Positions 24,748 through 34,251 of a stretch of 64,000 nt of DNA are shown here, in pieces. A program made the translations under genes and the position numbers. The stretch is from CAYVAR01 sp964449675 (lineage in GTDB: Bacteria > Patescibacteriota > Microgenomatia > UBA10105 > UBA927): contig CAYVAR010000001.1 in assembly GCA_964449675.1 (NCBI GenBank), positions 1 through 64,000 of the forward strand, read 5' to 3'. The first letter of the stretch is position 1, and each line of letters opens with the position of its first letter. The notes below the pieces were generated by a model. It ran no database searches. It was not told the origin of the DNA and was given only the letters and a program-made list of their open reading frames with translations.

Positions 24748-25776
24748 ATGCATCCTAAAATAAGACGTTTCCTAACCCCCTACGTACAACGCGGTATCGT
24801 TATGGCGATACTTTTTGTATTCGTTTATGTATTCACAAAATTAGCTTTCTGGACGAACGAATTTATGCATCAGACCGGAATTACTCCGCTCACCGCATGG
24901 AACCTTGCTTTTGATACGGGTGTGCCACTAAAATCATCAAATGGAAGGACGAATATACTTATTCTTGGTATTGGTGGTGGTACTCATACAGGGGCAGATT
25001 TAACCGATACTATGATGGTGGTATCCATAGATGGCAAAGGTAACAAAATAGCGCTTACTTCTCTACCAAGAGACCTTTGGAGCGATACGTTAAAAGATAA
25101 AATCAATAGCGCGTATCATTATGGTGAAGAAAAGAAAAAAGGCGGTGGCGTCATACTTACGAAAGCCGTTGTTGAAGATGTCGTTGGGTTACCCATGCAA
25201 TACACTCTTCTTATAGATTTTTCAGGTTTCACGAAAGTCATTGACCGAATCGGCGGTATTGATATCGTGGTGCCGAAAGCATTTACTGATACGGAGTTTC
25301 CGATAGAGGGAAAAGAAAATGATCTATGCGGTGGTGACACTACATATGCTTGTCGATATGAAGTGATTACGTTTGAGCAAGGATTACAACATATGGATGG
25401 AGTGCGGGCACTAAAATATGTACGGAGCCGCCACTCTGAAGGTGATGAAGGAAGCGATTTTGCACGCGCTAGACGCCAACAAGACGTGATGGTAGCCATA
25501 AAACAAAAGCTTCTTAGCTGGTCGACGTATGAACATTTTCGTACACTTTCAGAAATTATAACTGCGTTTGATAACGCGACGGAAACAGATATGCGTATCG
25601 GTGAGCTCGCTACCATAGCAAAAATTGCTTCGCGAATTTCCCAAGAGTCAATCACGCGTATATCGCTTGAAGATGATCTTATGTCTCCTCCTTTGTGGAT
25701 GTATGGGAAATACGTCCTCGTACCAAAGGAATCGTTTGAAAAAATTCATGAACATATAAAAGAGAAGCTACAATAA
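24748..25776 (+). CDS. LytR-CpsA-Psr (LCP) family protein
   Basis: 342 aa. One N-terminal membrane helix (about 15-36), then the LCP catalytic domain outside: NILILGIGGG, DLTDTMMVVSID, LTSLPRDLW, the KINSAYHYG stretch, FTKVIDRIGGIDI and RSRHSEGDEGSDFARARRQQ, with the conserved Arg and Asp residues that hold the pyrophosphate. LCP enzymes transfer glycopolymers from lipid carriers to peptidoglycan or to surface proteins. Fits the adjacent envelope cluster. Confidence 0.9.
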   Translation: MHPKIRRFLTPYVQRGIVMAILFVFVYVFTKLAFWTNEFMHQTGITPLTAWNLAFDTGVPLKSSNGRTNILILGIGGGTHTGADLTDTMMVVSIDGKGNKIALTSLPRDLWSDTLKDKINSAYHYGEEKKKGGGVILTKAVVEDVVGLPMQYTLLIDFSGFTKVIDRIGGIDIVVPKAFTDTEFPIEGKENDLCGGDTTYACRYEVITFEQGLQHMDGVRALKYVRSRHSEGDEGSDFARARRQQDVMVAIKQKLLSWSTYEHFRTLSEIITAFDNATETDMRIGELATIAKIASRISQESITRISLEDDLMSPPLWMYGKYVLVPKESFEKIHEHIKEKLQ

Positions 25777-25784
25777 CTCTTCTT

Positions 25785-26396
25785 TTATAAAACTAATCCA
25801 AGAAGTATAAGTAGACCTCCGATAGTGATTACAGAGGCTCCAAGGACATTTGGTCCAATACCTGCAACTGGAACTTTTGGCGTCGGAAGTGGCGACGGTG
25901 TAGCCTGCACAAGAGGTGCAGCTTCTGTTGGCTCAACTGTAATTTGTGTTGTCACGCACGTACAATTTGATCGATCAACACAGGATGCGTTACGACATCT
26001 CCCGCCACTACAAAGGAGATTATTTGGACAATCATTATCTGTGGAACACGTGCTATTGCAGCTTGGAGCTCCTGGTTGTGGTGTGGGAGTTGGTGTTGCC
26101 GTTGGGCCGGGAGTACTTGTTGCCGTTGGTGTTGCGGTGGGAGTGGCGGAGGGAGTTGGTGTAGCTGTAGGAGAGCCAGTTGGTGTTACTGTAGGAGTCG
26201 GTGTATTCGTTGGAAGAGTTAGTGTAAACGTTAATCGACACGCTGGCTCGACTGCTTTCGGTTCTTCTTGAGGAACGGAAGGCGCGACGGGACTGGCTGT
26301 TTTTAACTTTTGGCCCGTCAAAATCGTTACGATACCAAGTCCAACTGTCGTAATTGCGATAAGCAGTAAATACCAATATTTTTTAAAAAATGTCAT
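25785..26396 (-). CDS. Surface protein with Thr/Pro repeat stalk and Cys module
   Basis: 203 aa from the MTFFKKYW ATG, one base after the upstream gene's stop. N-terminal membrane helix, then a stalk of TPTPT/TPTATP repeats (about 65-110), a Cys-rich module (CNSTCSTDNDCPNNLLC, then CRNASC and CTC), a second Pro/Thr linker and a C-terminal VPVAGIGPNVLG followed by a hydrophobic tail ending LVL. The tail looks like a weak cell-wall sorting or anchor signal without final basic residues. Role unknown, probably extracellular. Confidence 0.65.
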   Translation of the reverse strand: MTFFKKYWYLLLIAITTVGLGIVTILTGQKLKTASPVAPSVPQEEPKAVEPACRLTFTLTLPTNTPTPTVTPTGSPTATPTPSATPTATPTATSTPGPTATPTPTPQPGAPSCNSTCSTDNDCPNNLLCSGGRCRNASCVDRSNCTCVTTQITVEPTEAAPLVQATPSPLPTPKVPVAGIGPNVLGASVITIGGLLILLGLVL

Positions 26397-26397
26397 A

Positions 26398-27819
26398 TTA
26401 TTCCCATTTCTTTCCATCTTTACTGACCTCTGCTTCTAGTGTTATTTTTGTTGCGTCATTTGGTATAGTAAATGATTTGATAAATTCTCCTTTATCATTT
26501 TTTGTATCTGTTTCCACCCACGCTGCACCGTTGAGTCTGATATGCGCTTTTTTCGCATTATCTCCTTTGACAGAAGCGACGATTTGATCGCCTGGCATAA
26601 GCGTTGATGGATTATCAACTTCTTGTCCATCTTTATAGATTTTTATTTTTTTGCACTCAAGTCCGCCGTCTTTATCTTTATCTTTATCTTCATCATCTTT
26701 ATCCTCGTCTTTTTCTTCGTCTTTTTGTTCCTGTGATCCACCACCGCTACAACTGGAATCGCATAATGATACAGCTTCCCAATCTCCGTTTGATCCTTTT
26801 GCTCTTTTGTCTATTTGGTTACAAGAGCCAGGATTTGCTCCGGTAGAAAATTGTGGATTCGTACCGATTTCCGTTTGGCAGCGTCTATCAGAACCGCACG
26901 TATCACAGCTAAACGTGATGTAATCAAAATTTTCATAATCTGGTGTGGGTGTTGGACCACCCGACGGGGTAGTGCCGGCAGTAGAAGTTGGAATGGCTGG
27001 GGTAGTCCGAGGAGCTGTCGTTGTTGCATTGGGGTTTGGCCAACATACACCTCTTGGGCCGTCACAGTAACCAGAGGTACAGTTATCACCTTTTACACAG
27101 TTTTCTCCGTTAGGTAATTTATATGCTGGATTTTGAGGTTTACATACTCCAGAAGGTCCATCGCAGTAACCGGAGAGACAATCAGTGTTTCGACTACAGT
27201 TGTTACCGCTGGGATACGGACCCGTGGCTTTACTGCGAATTTCTGCTATTTGGCGCTGTTGAGATATAAAAAAAACACCAAGCGGAATGGTCAGGAGAAA
27301 AAGTAGAACGATTGCTATAATGGGGCCGGATTTTCCATGCTTTGGTTGTTTGGGTGGTGGCAAAACAGTTGGAGTAAGATCTGTATGAGTATCATCAACG
27401 GATAAAGAGGAGACATTGTCTGTTGGTGGTTTGTTCTGTTTTTGTTTTGTGTCATCTATTGTTTTACTTGCCTCAATATTTTTCCTTTGCTCGCTAGTGT
27501 TATCTGAAGAGATTTCCGAAGGAGGATTCTCTGATTTATTCACATCAGTTGAAAGAACCGATTCCATTATCGATGATACAGTCTCAGTATCAGATGTAAC
27601 ATCAGAAGGTAGATCAGATTTTGATCGTGATGTCGGATTTGTTTGAGTCGTGGTAGATGGTTGCACCGCGGTTATACTGCTTTTTTGCTGTGAAGATTGT
27701 TCATTTGCTGATGGTTCTTTTAGCAAATCATTGTTCGATTGCAGAGGATTACCACCGATAGTTGATTGAGCGGCGCTATTTATTTTTTTTTGAGCAGCAT
27801 CAACAATATCATCAGCCAT
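26398..27819 (-). CDS. Large membrane-anchored protein with Cys-rich CDGPxGVC modules
   Basis: 473 aa from the MADDIVDA ATG; a TTG 15 bases upstream is also possible. Residues 1-160 are a Ser/Thr/Gln-rich cytoplasmic part; one helix at about 170-190 (IIAIVLLFLLTIPLGVFFI); then two modules with the shared words SGYCDGPSGVC and SGYCDGPRGVC, a Pro/Thr linker, a further Cys domain (CDTCGSDRRC), a long Glu/Asp/Lys run and an Ig-like end (KAHIRLNGAAWVETD). Looks like a disulfide-bonded surface protein. First of a set on the minus strand with the stalk protein. Confidence 0.65.
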   Translation of the reverse strand: MADDIVDAAQKKINSAAQSTIGGNPLQSNNDLLKEPSANEQSSQQKSSITAVQPSTTTQTNPTSRSKSDLPSDVTSDTETVSSIMESVLSTDVNKSENPPSEISSDNTSEQRKNIEASKTIDDTKQKQNKPPTDNVSSLSVDDTHTDLTPTVLPPPKQPKHGKSGPIIAIVLLFLLTIPLGVFFISQQRQIAEIRSKATGPYPSGNNCSRNTDCLSGYCDGPSGVCKPQNPAYKLPNGENCVKGDNCTSGYCDGPRGVCWPNPNATTTAPRTTPAIPTSTAGTTPSGGPTPTPDYENFDYITFSCDTCGSDRRCQTEIGTNPQFSTGANPGSCNQIDKRAKGSNGDWEAVSLCDSSCSGGGSQEQKDEEKDEDKDDEDKDKDKDGGLECKKIKIYKDGQEVDNPSTLMPGDQIVASVKGDNAKKAHIRLNGAAWVETDTKNDKGEFIKSFTIPNDATKITLEAEVSKDGKKWE

Positions 27820-27931
27820 GGATGTAGTAGCCAATAAATTATTTCAGATATATAAAAATATAAGCCGTATATTATTAGCCCTATATCCAAGTTAGAGCCT
27901 TCTCTAGTATCCGTCAAGTGCCTTATACAAG

Positions 27932-29227
27932 CTATTTGACAAAGATTATTGCTCCACTTGAAATAAGACTTACACCAAGTACGAGTAAAAGTAAAGTCGG
28001 GAGTATTGATCCGCTTGTCGGGAGTGGTTGTCCGGAAAGCGTGTCTGTCGGTGTAGCTTCTGGAGTTAGTGTTGCAGATGGCGTTGCTTCCCCTAATACC
28101 TGGGTACCGCTTTTGAGAACCTCAAAAGTATGGGTAATTGCTTTTGGTTTTCCGTTTGCGTCAACAGAGGTGACGGTAACGCTTTGTTTTCCGGAAGTAA
28201 GCTTTTCACTTGGGGTATAACGCCAACTCCCGTCACTCCCTACAACCACCGATGCGCCAAATGGTTTTTTAATGCCCAAGGTCACGGCTACTCGTTTTCC
28301 CGGGATACCAGTGCCACTAATATTTGGAACAAAGGTTGACAATGAGGCATCTTGTGCCGGGCTTATAAGCGAGAATATTTGTTGAGGAGTTGGTTTTTCG
28401 ATTGTTTGACTTCCTAAAACATTTGGTATGGTTGCAAGATCTACGAATGATGTGTTACTTTGTTTTTCTTGCGATTTCGTATTTTTGACTTGAATTTTAC
28501 GAAAATCATACGATTTTCCCAGACGTATCGCTGGAACAGGTGCGTCATTGAGCGTATCAGTTGTTGCATACGACTCGTTTGTTCCACTTCGGATTGTTAT
28601 AACTTCCGTGAGTCGTTGCTCGGGTTCAATAAAACTTTCTAGTGTCTCTTTACGAATTGTATTGAGGGCAATAATCCATGATCCAGAAGAAGAAACAAGT
28701 GATGATAGAATTTGGCTTCCCTCAAGAGACAAGTACACTATTGCTCCGGTTGCAGGTTCGTCGTTATCAGATAATACGGTGCCAAACGCCGGTTCTAAAT
28801 TATTTGGCAAAGACGTCAGTTGTGTTCCTGTTTGTACAACCCAAGGACTTCCTTGATTAAGATATGTTTTTCCATTGGAAAGTATTGTTACCTGATACCT
28901 TGAAGATGGTTTTGCATTGCGTACGACGATGCTATGGGTCACATATTTTCCAATTGATCCTTGCGTGTCACGCTCGTCATACAGGACTTGATTTTTTTCA
29001 TGTTCTGTGACAATTGTTATAGCTCCAGATGCATCGTCATGTGTTGTCCATGTTACCGTGAAGGAAGTATCAGTAATATTTGTGACGATGACATTTGTTG
29101 GAGCAACAGTTGGAGCAGCGTTCGTAGTTATACGACTAATTCTTTCAAATCCAAAGATGATGCTACCAATAAAAGCGATAAGGAGAATAAGACCAAAAAT
29201 CGTTGGGAATTTCGTTGGTATATTCAT
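27932..29227 (-). CDS. LPTSG-anchored surface protein with fibronectin-III and Ig-like domains
   Basis: 431 aa. N-terminal signal/anchor (about 9-27), a fibronectin type III domain (APTNVIVTNITDTSFTVTW) about 43-140, a middle region, then an Ig-like domain (SGTGIPGKRVAVTLGI, about 305-375) and a C-terminal LPTSG followed by a hydrophobic helix and a final Lys. The end is a sortase-type sorting signal (LPxTG-like with Ser). It overlaps the small gene upstream by 4 nt and lies in a pilus-related cluster. Confidence 0.75.
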   Translation of the reverse strand: MNIPTKFPTIFGLILLIAFIGSIIFGFERISRITTNAAPTVAPTNVIVTNITDTSFTVTWTTHDDASGAITIVTEHEKNQVLYDERDTQGSIGKYVTHSIVVRNAKPSSRYQVTILSNGKTYLNQGSPWVVQTGTQLTSLPNNLEPAFGTVLSDNDEPATGAIVYLSLEGSQILSSLVSSSGSWIIALNTIRKETLESFIEPEQRLTEVITIRSGTNESYATTDTLNDAPVPAIRLGKSYDFRKIQVKNTKSQEKQSNTSFVDLATIPNVLGSQTIEKPTPQQIFSLISPAQDASLSTFVPNISGTGIPGKRVAVTLGIKKPFGASVVVGSDGSWRYTPSEKLTSGKQSVTVTSVDANGKPKAITHTFEVLKSGTQVLGEATPSATLTPEATPTDTLSGQPLPTSGSILPTLLLLVLGVSLISSGAIIFVK

Positions 29228-29424
29228 GGTGAGTAGTTTACTCGCTTTTCTAAACTGTCTAGTATGTTCGTATCAATTTTTGCTGTCAAAGGGGTAATGA
29301 CATAACGAACTGTTGGAGCAACTGTTGACGTTTTTACCGTTTTGACGAGTTCAAAAAAAATCCATAATAATACGGTAAAAAAAGTAAATACAGATACGAG
29401 AAGAATTTCACGATCCTGTTCCAT
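29224..29424 (-). CDS. Small single-helix membrane protein
   Basis: 66 aa: a membrane helix at about 7-25 (ILLVSVFTFFTVLLWIFFE), then a short outside part. Its stop overlaps the start of the LPTSG protein gene (ATGA), and it follows pilO by 55 nt, so it is probably translated as part of this operon. No family recognised. Confidence 0.6.
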   Translation of the reverse strand: MEQDREILLVSVFTFFTVLLWIFFELVKTVKTSTVAPTVRYVITPLTAKIDTNILDSLEKRVNYSP

Positions 29425-29479
29425 AAAAATAGTATTACTTTCTAGTATACCAGGTAGTGATCCCGCTAGGGGGGGACTA

Positions 29480-30169
29480 CTACCTGGTATAATACGTGAC
29501 GAGCCGAAGAGCGAGTTTTAATGGTGCATCGCTTCTTTCTCCTTCGGTTTTTGGTTCAATTTTTATTGATTCTATCGTAACAATTCTTCTCATATTCATA
29601 AGACCTGTTACATATGATTCAATTGACTTATAAGACCCGGATAATGAAAGAGATACAGACAGTGTATGTTGCGGTTGCTTTGGAGTGATTGCCGTTGACT
29701 TAGGAGTTTTTTCTACAGTTTTTGTAGTTACCTCACTTGTTTCATTTATAGGTTCTTTTTCAAGAGAGTTAAGCATGTAACTTCCGACCTGGACACCCGA
29801 AAGAGAAGCTTCCGAGAACGTAGCAAGATTTTTTAACTGAGAAACCAAAGAGACAGCTTCTGGTGACTCCGGTAAAGCTTCCAAGAGGACGGGAAGCCTT
29901 GGACTAATAGATTGATATACTTCTTGAGCTTCTATAAGTGCAGATATTTTTTCTTCCATTTGCGCACTTACTTTTTTGTCATCACTTATCTCTCGACGCA
30001 AATAGAGAATTGTTCGCAGTGTCGGCAATATTGCATACCAGCTAAATAACGAGATAGCAAGAAATGAAAAAATTGCCGCGGTATACGAGCGATATGCTGG
30101 TTTTTTTACTGAAGTCTCAAGGGATAGGTAATATCGTTTATATCGTTCAAATTCTGATTTATAGTCCAT
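29480..30169 (-). CDS. pilO: PilO-like type IV pilus assembly protein
   Basis: 229 aa. One membrane helix at about 31-50 (AIFSFLAISLFSWYAILP), a coiled coil (REISDDKKVSAQMEEKISALIEAQ described in part) and a ferredoxin-like C-terminal domain (LSVSLSLSGSYKSIESYVTGL). This is the PilO layout. With PilN it forms the inner-membrane alignment complex of a type IV pilus. Gene order pilN-pilO supports it; pilM is not adjacent. Confidence 0.75.
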   Translation of the reverse strand: MDYKSEFERYKRYYLSLETSVKKPAYRSYTAAIFSFLAISLFSWYAILPTLRTILYLRREISDDKKVSAQMEEKISALIEAQEVYQSISPRLPVLLEALPESPEAVSLVSQLKNLATFSEASLSGVQVGSYMLNSLEKEPINETSEVTTKTVEKTPKSTAITPKQPQHTLSVSLSLSGSYKSIESYVTGLMNMRRIVTIESIKIEPKTEGERSDAPLKLALRLVTYYTR

Positions 30170-30184
30170 AGGTGTTCGTCCTCA

Positions 30185-30754
30185 TTATTTTTTTGGTGTT
30201 ATTTGAGATTTTGTTGGCACTAAATGAGCATGAAAATCAAATGCAATACCAGTAATTGGATTTTTATGAATTTCTCCTATGTCTACTTGCGAAATATTTT
30301 TAGCAGATTGGATGCTACCCAGAAATTGTGCAAAACCTTGCGTTGTTGAAGCTATCGCCTTTCCATGTACTTCTGTTGGATTTATATCAACAGATTCAAG
30401 ATATACACCAGGTGGTAACAGAGTACGAAGAAGCGATAATATATCAGCAAGCTTAGACTCATCTTTTAAGAGAGATTGGATCTGGGTCGTTTTTCCTACA
30501 AGATTTCGTACATCTTGTTCAAATGATACGTTTGCTTCAAGTATTGCTTGTTTTTGAGAGATTTCTTCTTTCAGGTCGGTGAGTTTTCTGTCTAAACTAA
30601 ATCGAGATATAAATGCAAGAAGTACCACAATTTCCGTACCTATCATAATATAACGACCATAGGTGAGTGCCCATTGAACAATTCTCCCCTGAGGAGAATG
30701 CTCAAGGTCTTGAGTGCCAAGAAGGTTTATTGATAGTGAAGGAGTGGCAGGCAT
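30185..30754 (-). CDS. pilN: PilN-like type IV pilus assembly protein
   Basis: 189 aa. Starts with SLSINLLGTQDLE, the PilN N-terminal LINLLP-type motif that binds PilM, then a membrane helix (about 36-54), a coiled coil and a domain with LPPGVYLESVDINPTEVHGKA (described in part), matching the fimbrial assembly PilN family. Followed 15 nt later by pilO. Pili would fit attachment to a host cell. Confidence 0.8.
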   Translation of the reverse strand: MPATPSLSINLLGTQDLEHSPQGRIVQWALTYGRYIMIGTEIVVLLAFISRFSLDRKLTDLKEEISQKQAILEANVSFEQDVRNLVGKTTQIQSLLKDESKLADILSLLRTLLPPGVYLESVDINPTEVHGKAIASTTQGFAQFLGSIQSAKNISQVDIGEIHKNPITGIAFDFHAHLVPTKSQITPKK

Positions 30755-30867
30755 ACCTCAATAATAAACCAATACTACCAATAAACCAATACTACCAATC
30801 CGACAATGAAAACATTACTTTATCCCCCATTCATTTGTAGTATTTTCGGATTTGTTTATTTGTCGGA

Positions 30868-31107
30868 TTACTTTTTGGCAAGAAGTCGTGAGAGGCGAGA
30901 TTTGAGACGAGAAGCTTTATTTTTGTGAATTATGTTTTTTTTAGCTGCTTTATCGAGGAGTCGAAAAGTTTTTGCAAGATGTTGTTTCGTAGGAGATTTT
31001 CGTGCAGATTTTACCGCATCTGCCAGGTGCCTTCGTATGTGCATAGTAATAATACTACGCTTGCGATCGTGACGCATTTTTTTATGTGCTTGTTTGATGA
31101 TAGGCAT
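30868..31107 (-). CDS. rpsT: 30S ribosomal protein S20
   Basis: 79 aa, Lys/Arg-rich three-helix protein: MPIIKQAHKKMRHDRKRS, then LADAVKSARKSPTKQ, LDKAAKKNIIHKNKASRLKSRL (in part) and LAKK. Binds 16S rRNA early in 30S assembly. Divergent from murJ with shared promoter elements. Confidence 0.9.
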   Translation of the reverse strand: MPIIKQAHKKMRHDRKRSIITMHIRRHLADAVKSARKSPTKQHLAKTFRLLDKAAKKNIIHKNKASRLKSRLSRLLAKK

Positions 31108-31116
31108 GAGGTGTCA

Positions 31117-31169
31117 AGTATATCACACCATATTCATGGTTTAAAGTAATACTCTTCATAAACTATAAT
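31117..31169. promoter_or_regulatory. Divergent promoters of rpsT and murJ sharing a palindromic -35 box
   Basis: TTTAAA at 31140-31145 is self-complementary. Minus strand: TTTAAA, 17 nt, TATACT (31122-31117), then 9 nt to the rpsT ATG. Plus strand: TTTAAA, 18 nt, TATAAT (31164-31169), then 7 nt to the murJ GTG. Both messages would be leaderless. Confidence 0.55.
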
Positions 31170-31176
31170 AGGAAAG

Positions 31177-32829
31177 GTGAAACGAGTTGTTGCATTATTA
31201 GTCAAAAAACAAAAAAGTGTTGGCGCTGCAGCATTTGTGCTTGCTTTGATGGTTTTGACTTCTCGATTACTGGGACTTATCAGAGATCGTTTGCTTGCGG
31301 CTCGTTTTGCTCCTGATGAGCTGGGAGTATATTTTGCGGCATTTCGACTGCCGAATCTCCTCTTCGAACTTCTTGTCATGGGTGCCTTAACTTCTGCATT
31401 TATACCGGTTGTTACAAAATATTTAACCCAAAAAAAGGAAAATGATGCATGGAGCATGGTATCGACACTTATTAATGTATCGCTTCTCATCCTCATACTT
31501 ATCGCGCTTCCTTTTTTTATATGGGCGAGGGAATTTTCAAAAATGTTTGCACCAGGTTTTTCCGACGGACAGATTGAGCAAATGGTAACGTACACTCGAT
31601 TTATGATAGCATTTCAGGTGACTCCGCTTCTTATAGGCAACTTGTTTACTGGGCTATTACAAGCGTATCAGTTGTTTCTCGTTCCCGCTCTTGCTCCGGT
31701 TATCTATAATCTTGGCATTATAGCTGGCATTTTACTGTTAACTCCAGCTCTTGGACTTATGGCACCGGTTGTCGGTGTTGCTATCGGTGCAGTTCTTTTT
31801 ATGGTCATACAAATTCCTCTTATTTTTTCCGTGGGGTATCGGTATAGATTTGAAATGTACTATCGCCACCCTGGTGTACGGGAAGTAGGCAAACTCATGC
31901 TTCCACGAACGATCGGACTTGCGATTGGTCAAATAGATACGACAGTAGATCTTATACTGGCAAGTCTTTTGGGAGCGCGTATGGTGACGATATTTAATTT
32001 TGCTCAACATTTACAACAACTACCGATCGGACTATTCGGGACGACGATCGCTCAAGCTGCTCTACCAACACTTTCAATTTCTGAAGCATTGGAAGATCGG
32101 CAGCAATTTCAGCACGTCATCCTTCGGTCTCTCCACCAAATACTTTTTTTCATATTACCTCTTTCAGTATTTTTTATTGTTTTACGCATACCAATCGTTC
32201 GATTAGTTTTTGGTGCTTCGCGATTTGATTGGAGTGCGACTGTGCTTACTGGTATGACACTAGCAATGTTTAGTATTTCACTTTTTGCCCAAGCAGTTTC
32301 TCAAGTACTTGCTCGTGGTTTTTATGCACTCTATGATAGTAAAACACCGGTGATTGTGGGAGTCGTATCCATACTTGTTAATACGATCCTAAGTATTTAC
32401 TTTATCCGGGTTCTCCATCTATCTGTTTGGTCTTTGGGATTATCTACTTCCGTAGCAAGCATCCTCAACTCATTTGTTTTATTTATTATTTTAGATAAAC
32501 GACTCGGCTATTTTCCGAGAGCAAAACTCATTGTATCTCCCATAAAGATGCTTGTTGCGGCACTTGTTACCGCGATTACACTGTATATCCCTATGAAACT
32601 TTTTGATCAATTGGTTTTTGATACAACGAGAACTTTAGGTCTTCTTCTTCTTACTGGGACGGCTGGACTTGTTGGACTTTTTACGTATAGCTTTCTTTCG
32701 TGGGTTTTTGGTGTCGGTGAGATACGATCATTTATAGCTCTTCTTCGGAAAGTAAGTAAGTCAAGTACGGTACTTCTTGAACCGGCAAGTGAAGTGATAG
32801 ATGGCGGTGGTCAAGATAAGCTCACTTAG
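31177..32829 (+). CDS. murJ: MurJ/MviN lipid II flippase
   Basis: 550 aa with about 14 membrane helices. Family landmarks: LTSRLLGLIRDRLLAARF with the conserved Arg pair, LPNLLFELLVMGALTSAFIPV (in part), FQVTPLLIGNLFTGLLQA, and FARGFYALYDSKTPV-type (LARGFYALYDSKTPVIVG here). Flips the peptidoglycan precursor lipid II across the membrane. GTG start chosen because it gives the canonical N-terminus; the AGGAAAG just before is too close to serve as Shine-Dalgarno if transcription starts at about 31175. Confidence 0.95.
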   Translation: MKRVVALLVKKQKSVGAAAFVLALMVLTSRLLGLIRDRLLAARFAPDELGVYFAAFRLPNLLFELLVMGALTSAFIPVVTKYLTQKKENDAWSMVSTLINVSLLILILIALPFFIWAREFSKMFAPGFSDGQIEQMVTYTRFMIAFQVTPLLIGNLFTGLLQAYQLFLVPALAPVIYNLGIIAGILLLTPALGLMAPVVGVAIGAVLFMVIQIPLIFSVGYRYRFEMYYRHPGVREVGKLMLPRTIGLAIGQIDTTVDLILASLLGARMVTIFNFAQHLQQLPIGLFGTTIAQAALPTLSISEALEDRQQFQHVILRSLHQILFFILPLSVFFIVLRIPIVRLVFGASRFDWSATVLTGMTLAMFSISLFAQAVSQVLARGFYALYDSKTPVIVGVVSILVNTILSIYFIRVLHLSVWSLGLSTSVASILNSFVLFIILDKRLGYFPRAKLIVSPIKMLVAALVTAITLYIPMKLFDQLVFDTTRTLGLLLLTGTAGLVGLFTYSFLSWVFGVGEIRSFIALLRKVSKSSTVLLEPASEVIDGGGQDKLT

Positions 32830-32836
32830 AATATAA

Positions 32837-34249
32837 CTATTTTTTAGTTAATTGCAAAAAAGCAATACTTTGAGCCGGAATCAGGACATTTTGTAAATAC
32901 GTGCCGTTTTTGATTTGTACATCAGCAAGAGACACGCTCGGGATACTTGAAGGAGTATATTTTTGTTTATATGTGTAACTTCCGGGGTCAAGATTGGTGA
33001 ATGTTACTGGTGTTGTTTCTGAATGGGAACCGGTTGGGTCAAAATTGACAAGAAGTACCTGAATAGAGCTTCCTTTTATGCTTGCAAACCCAGTGACCCA
33101 TGTCCCTTCTCCGGTAAGGAGCAGGCGAGTGCCAGCCATATTGTCGAGCAGTGAATAAATATTGTAACGGGGCTTAATCCGTTTACCATTTGATTCATGT
33201 GTGACAAGGCCCCATCCGCTTCCATCTTCTTGTCCCGGTCCGTCTTTAAGTTGGAATGAAAATAGATACGTTGGTCCGCCTGAGATGAGTTGTCGTATAA
33301 CTGCTGCGGTATGTGCTGCGCCGAATGCCGTGCCATATCGTTTATCTTTTGCACCTGTGAAGCCGAATTCAGTTATAAGTTTTTGTTTCACTGCATATTG
33401 TGGATAGGGTTGCAACCAGGTGATGAGATTTTTTTGGTCGCGGTCAAATTGCAACGGGTCTTTCAAGTAGCTATGCCATGAGAGAAAGTCAACGCGGTTT
33501 CCACTCGTGACGAGCCCAAGTATCCAGTTTTTATAAAGTCCCGTGGTGCCAGGTCCACCGAGATAAAAAAGATTCACGTTTTGTGCGCGACCCGCGCCTA
33601 TTGCTGCATAGCGATAGAGCTGAAGATAACTTTTTTCTCCACCCATTTTCCAGCTACCAAATTGATCTAAATCCGGTTCATTCCAGACTTCATAATAGAC
33701 ACCACTTATATTTTTTCCATTTTTTCCGCTATAGCGCTCTATCGTTTGTTTTACCACCTCGGCCCATCGGTCCCAACTGCGAGGCGGATTGATAATAACC
33801 CCTTCTTTGGCAATGACTGATGGCATAAACGAAAGAGACAGAAGTGGTTTCGCGCCTGTTGCAAGAATTGTATCGATAGCCCGGTCAAGACCAGCGAAGT
33901 CAAACGAAAGGTTGTCTTCGGATCCATTGACTACGTCATAGTGATCATAAATATGATCAAGACGAATAAGTTTTGGTTTGAGTGCTGATACTTCACTTAG
34001 GATTGGGGAGAGCATATCAGTCGATTCTTCTCCGCCTTGAGCGAAAGCATGGTAGAAATCTGTTTTAATTTCTTCAAGCGGTGCTTTGGTATTAACTGTA
34101 ATTTTTGCAGCTTTTCCTGATGCGCGAGAGATAAGGACCGCTGTTTGATATGTACCCAAAAGAAGCAGTGGAAGAAAAAAAAGAAGAGCGATAAGTGAAA
34201 TAAATGATGAGGTTTTTGGTGATACTCGGTGTGCTAAATAATTTTCCAT
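32837..34249 (-). CDS. Membrane-anchored glycoside hydrolase, GH39-like
   Basis: 470 aa. N-terminal membrane helix (about 15-38), then a TIM-barrel: PKLIRLDHIYDHYDV, PLLSLSFMPSVIA, the acid/base in YYEVWNEPDLDQFG, FLSWHSYLKD, and the nucleophile in KLITEFGFTG, spacing and motifs of clan GH-A, closest in feel to GH39 (beta-xylosidase/iduronidase). A beta-sandwich ends the protein. Probably acts on an extracellular polysaccharide or glycoconjugate. Next gene (34252) is a cohesin protein on the same strand, 2 nt away. Confidence 0.8.
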   Translation of the reverse strand: MENYLAHRVSPKTSSFISLIALLFFLPLLLLGTYQTAVLISRASGKAAKITVNTKAPLEEIKTDFYHAFAQGGEESTDMLSPILSEVSALKPKLIRLDHIYDHYDVVNGSEDNLSFDFAGLDRAIDTILATGAKPLLSLSFMPSVIAKEGVIINPPRSWDRWAEVVKQTIERYSGKNGKNISGVYYEVWNEPDLDQFGSWKMGGEKSYLQLYRYAAIGAGRAQNVNLFYLGGPGTTGLYKNWILGLVTSGNRVDFLSWHSYLKDPLQFDRDQKNLITWLQPYPQYAVKQKLITEFGFTGAKDKRYGTAFGAAHTAAVIRQLISGGPTYLFSFQLKDGPGQEDGSGWGLVTHESNGKRIKPRYNIYSLLDNMAGTRLLLTGEGTWVTGFASIKGSSIQVLLVNFDPTGSHSETTPVTFTNLDPGSYTYKQKYTPSSIPSVSLADVQIKNGTYLQNVLIPAQSIAFLQLTKK

Positions 34250-34251
34250 AC

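Noticed and set aside
25825..26271. Plus-strand frame rich in VGVGVAVG
   Set aside because: It is the antisense of the Thr/Pro stalk of the surface protein at 25785-26396.
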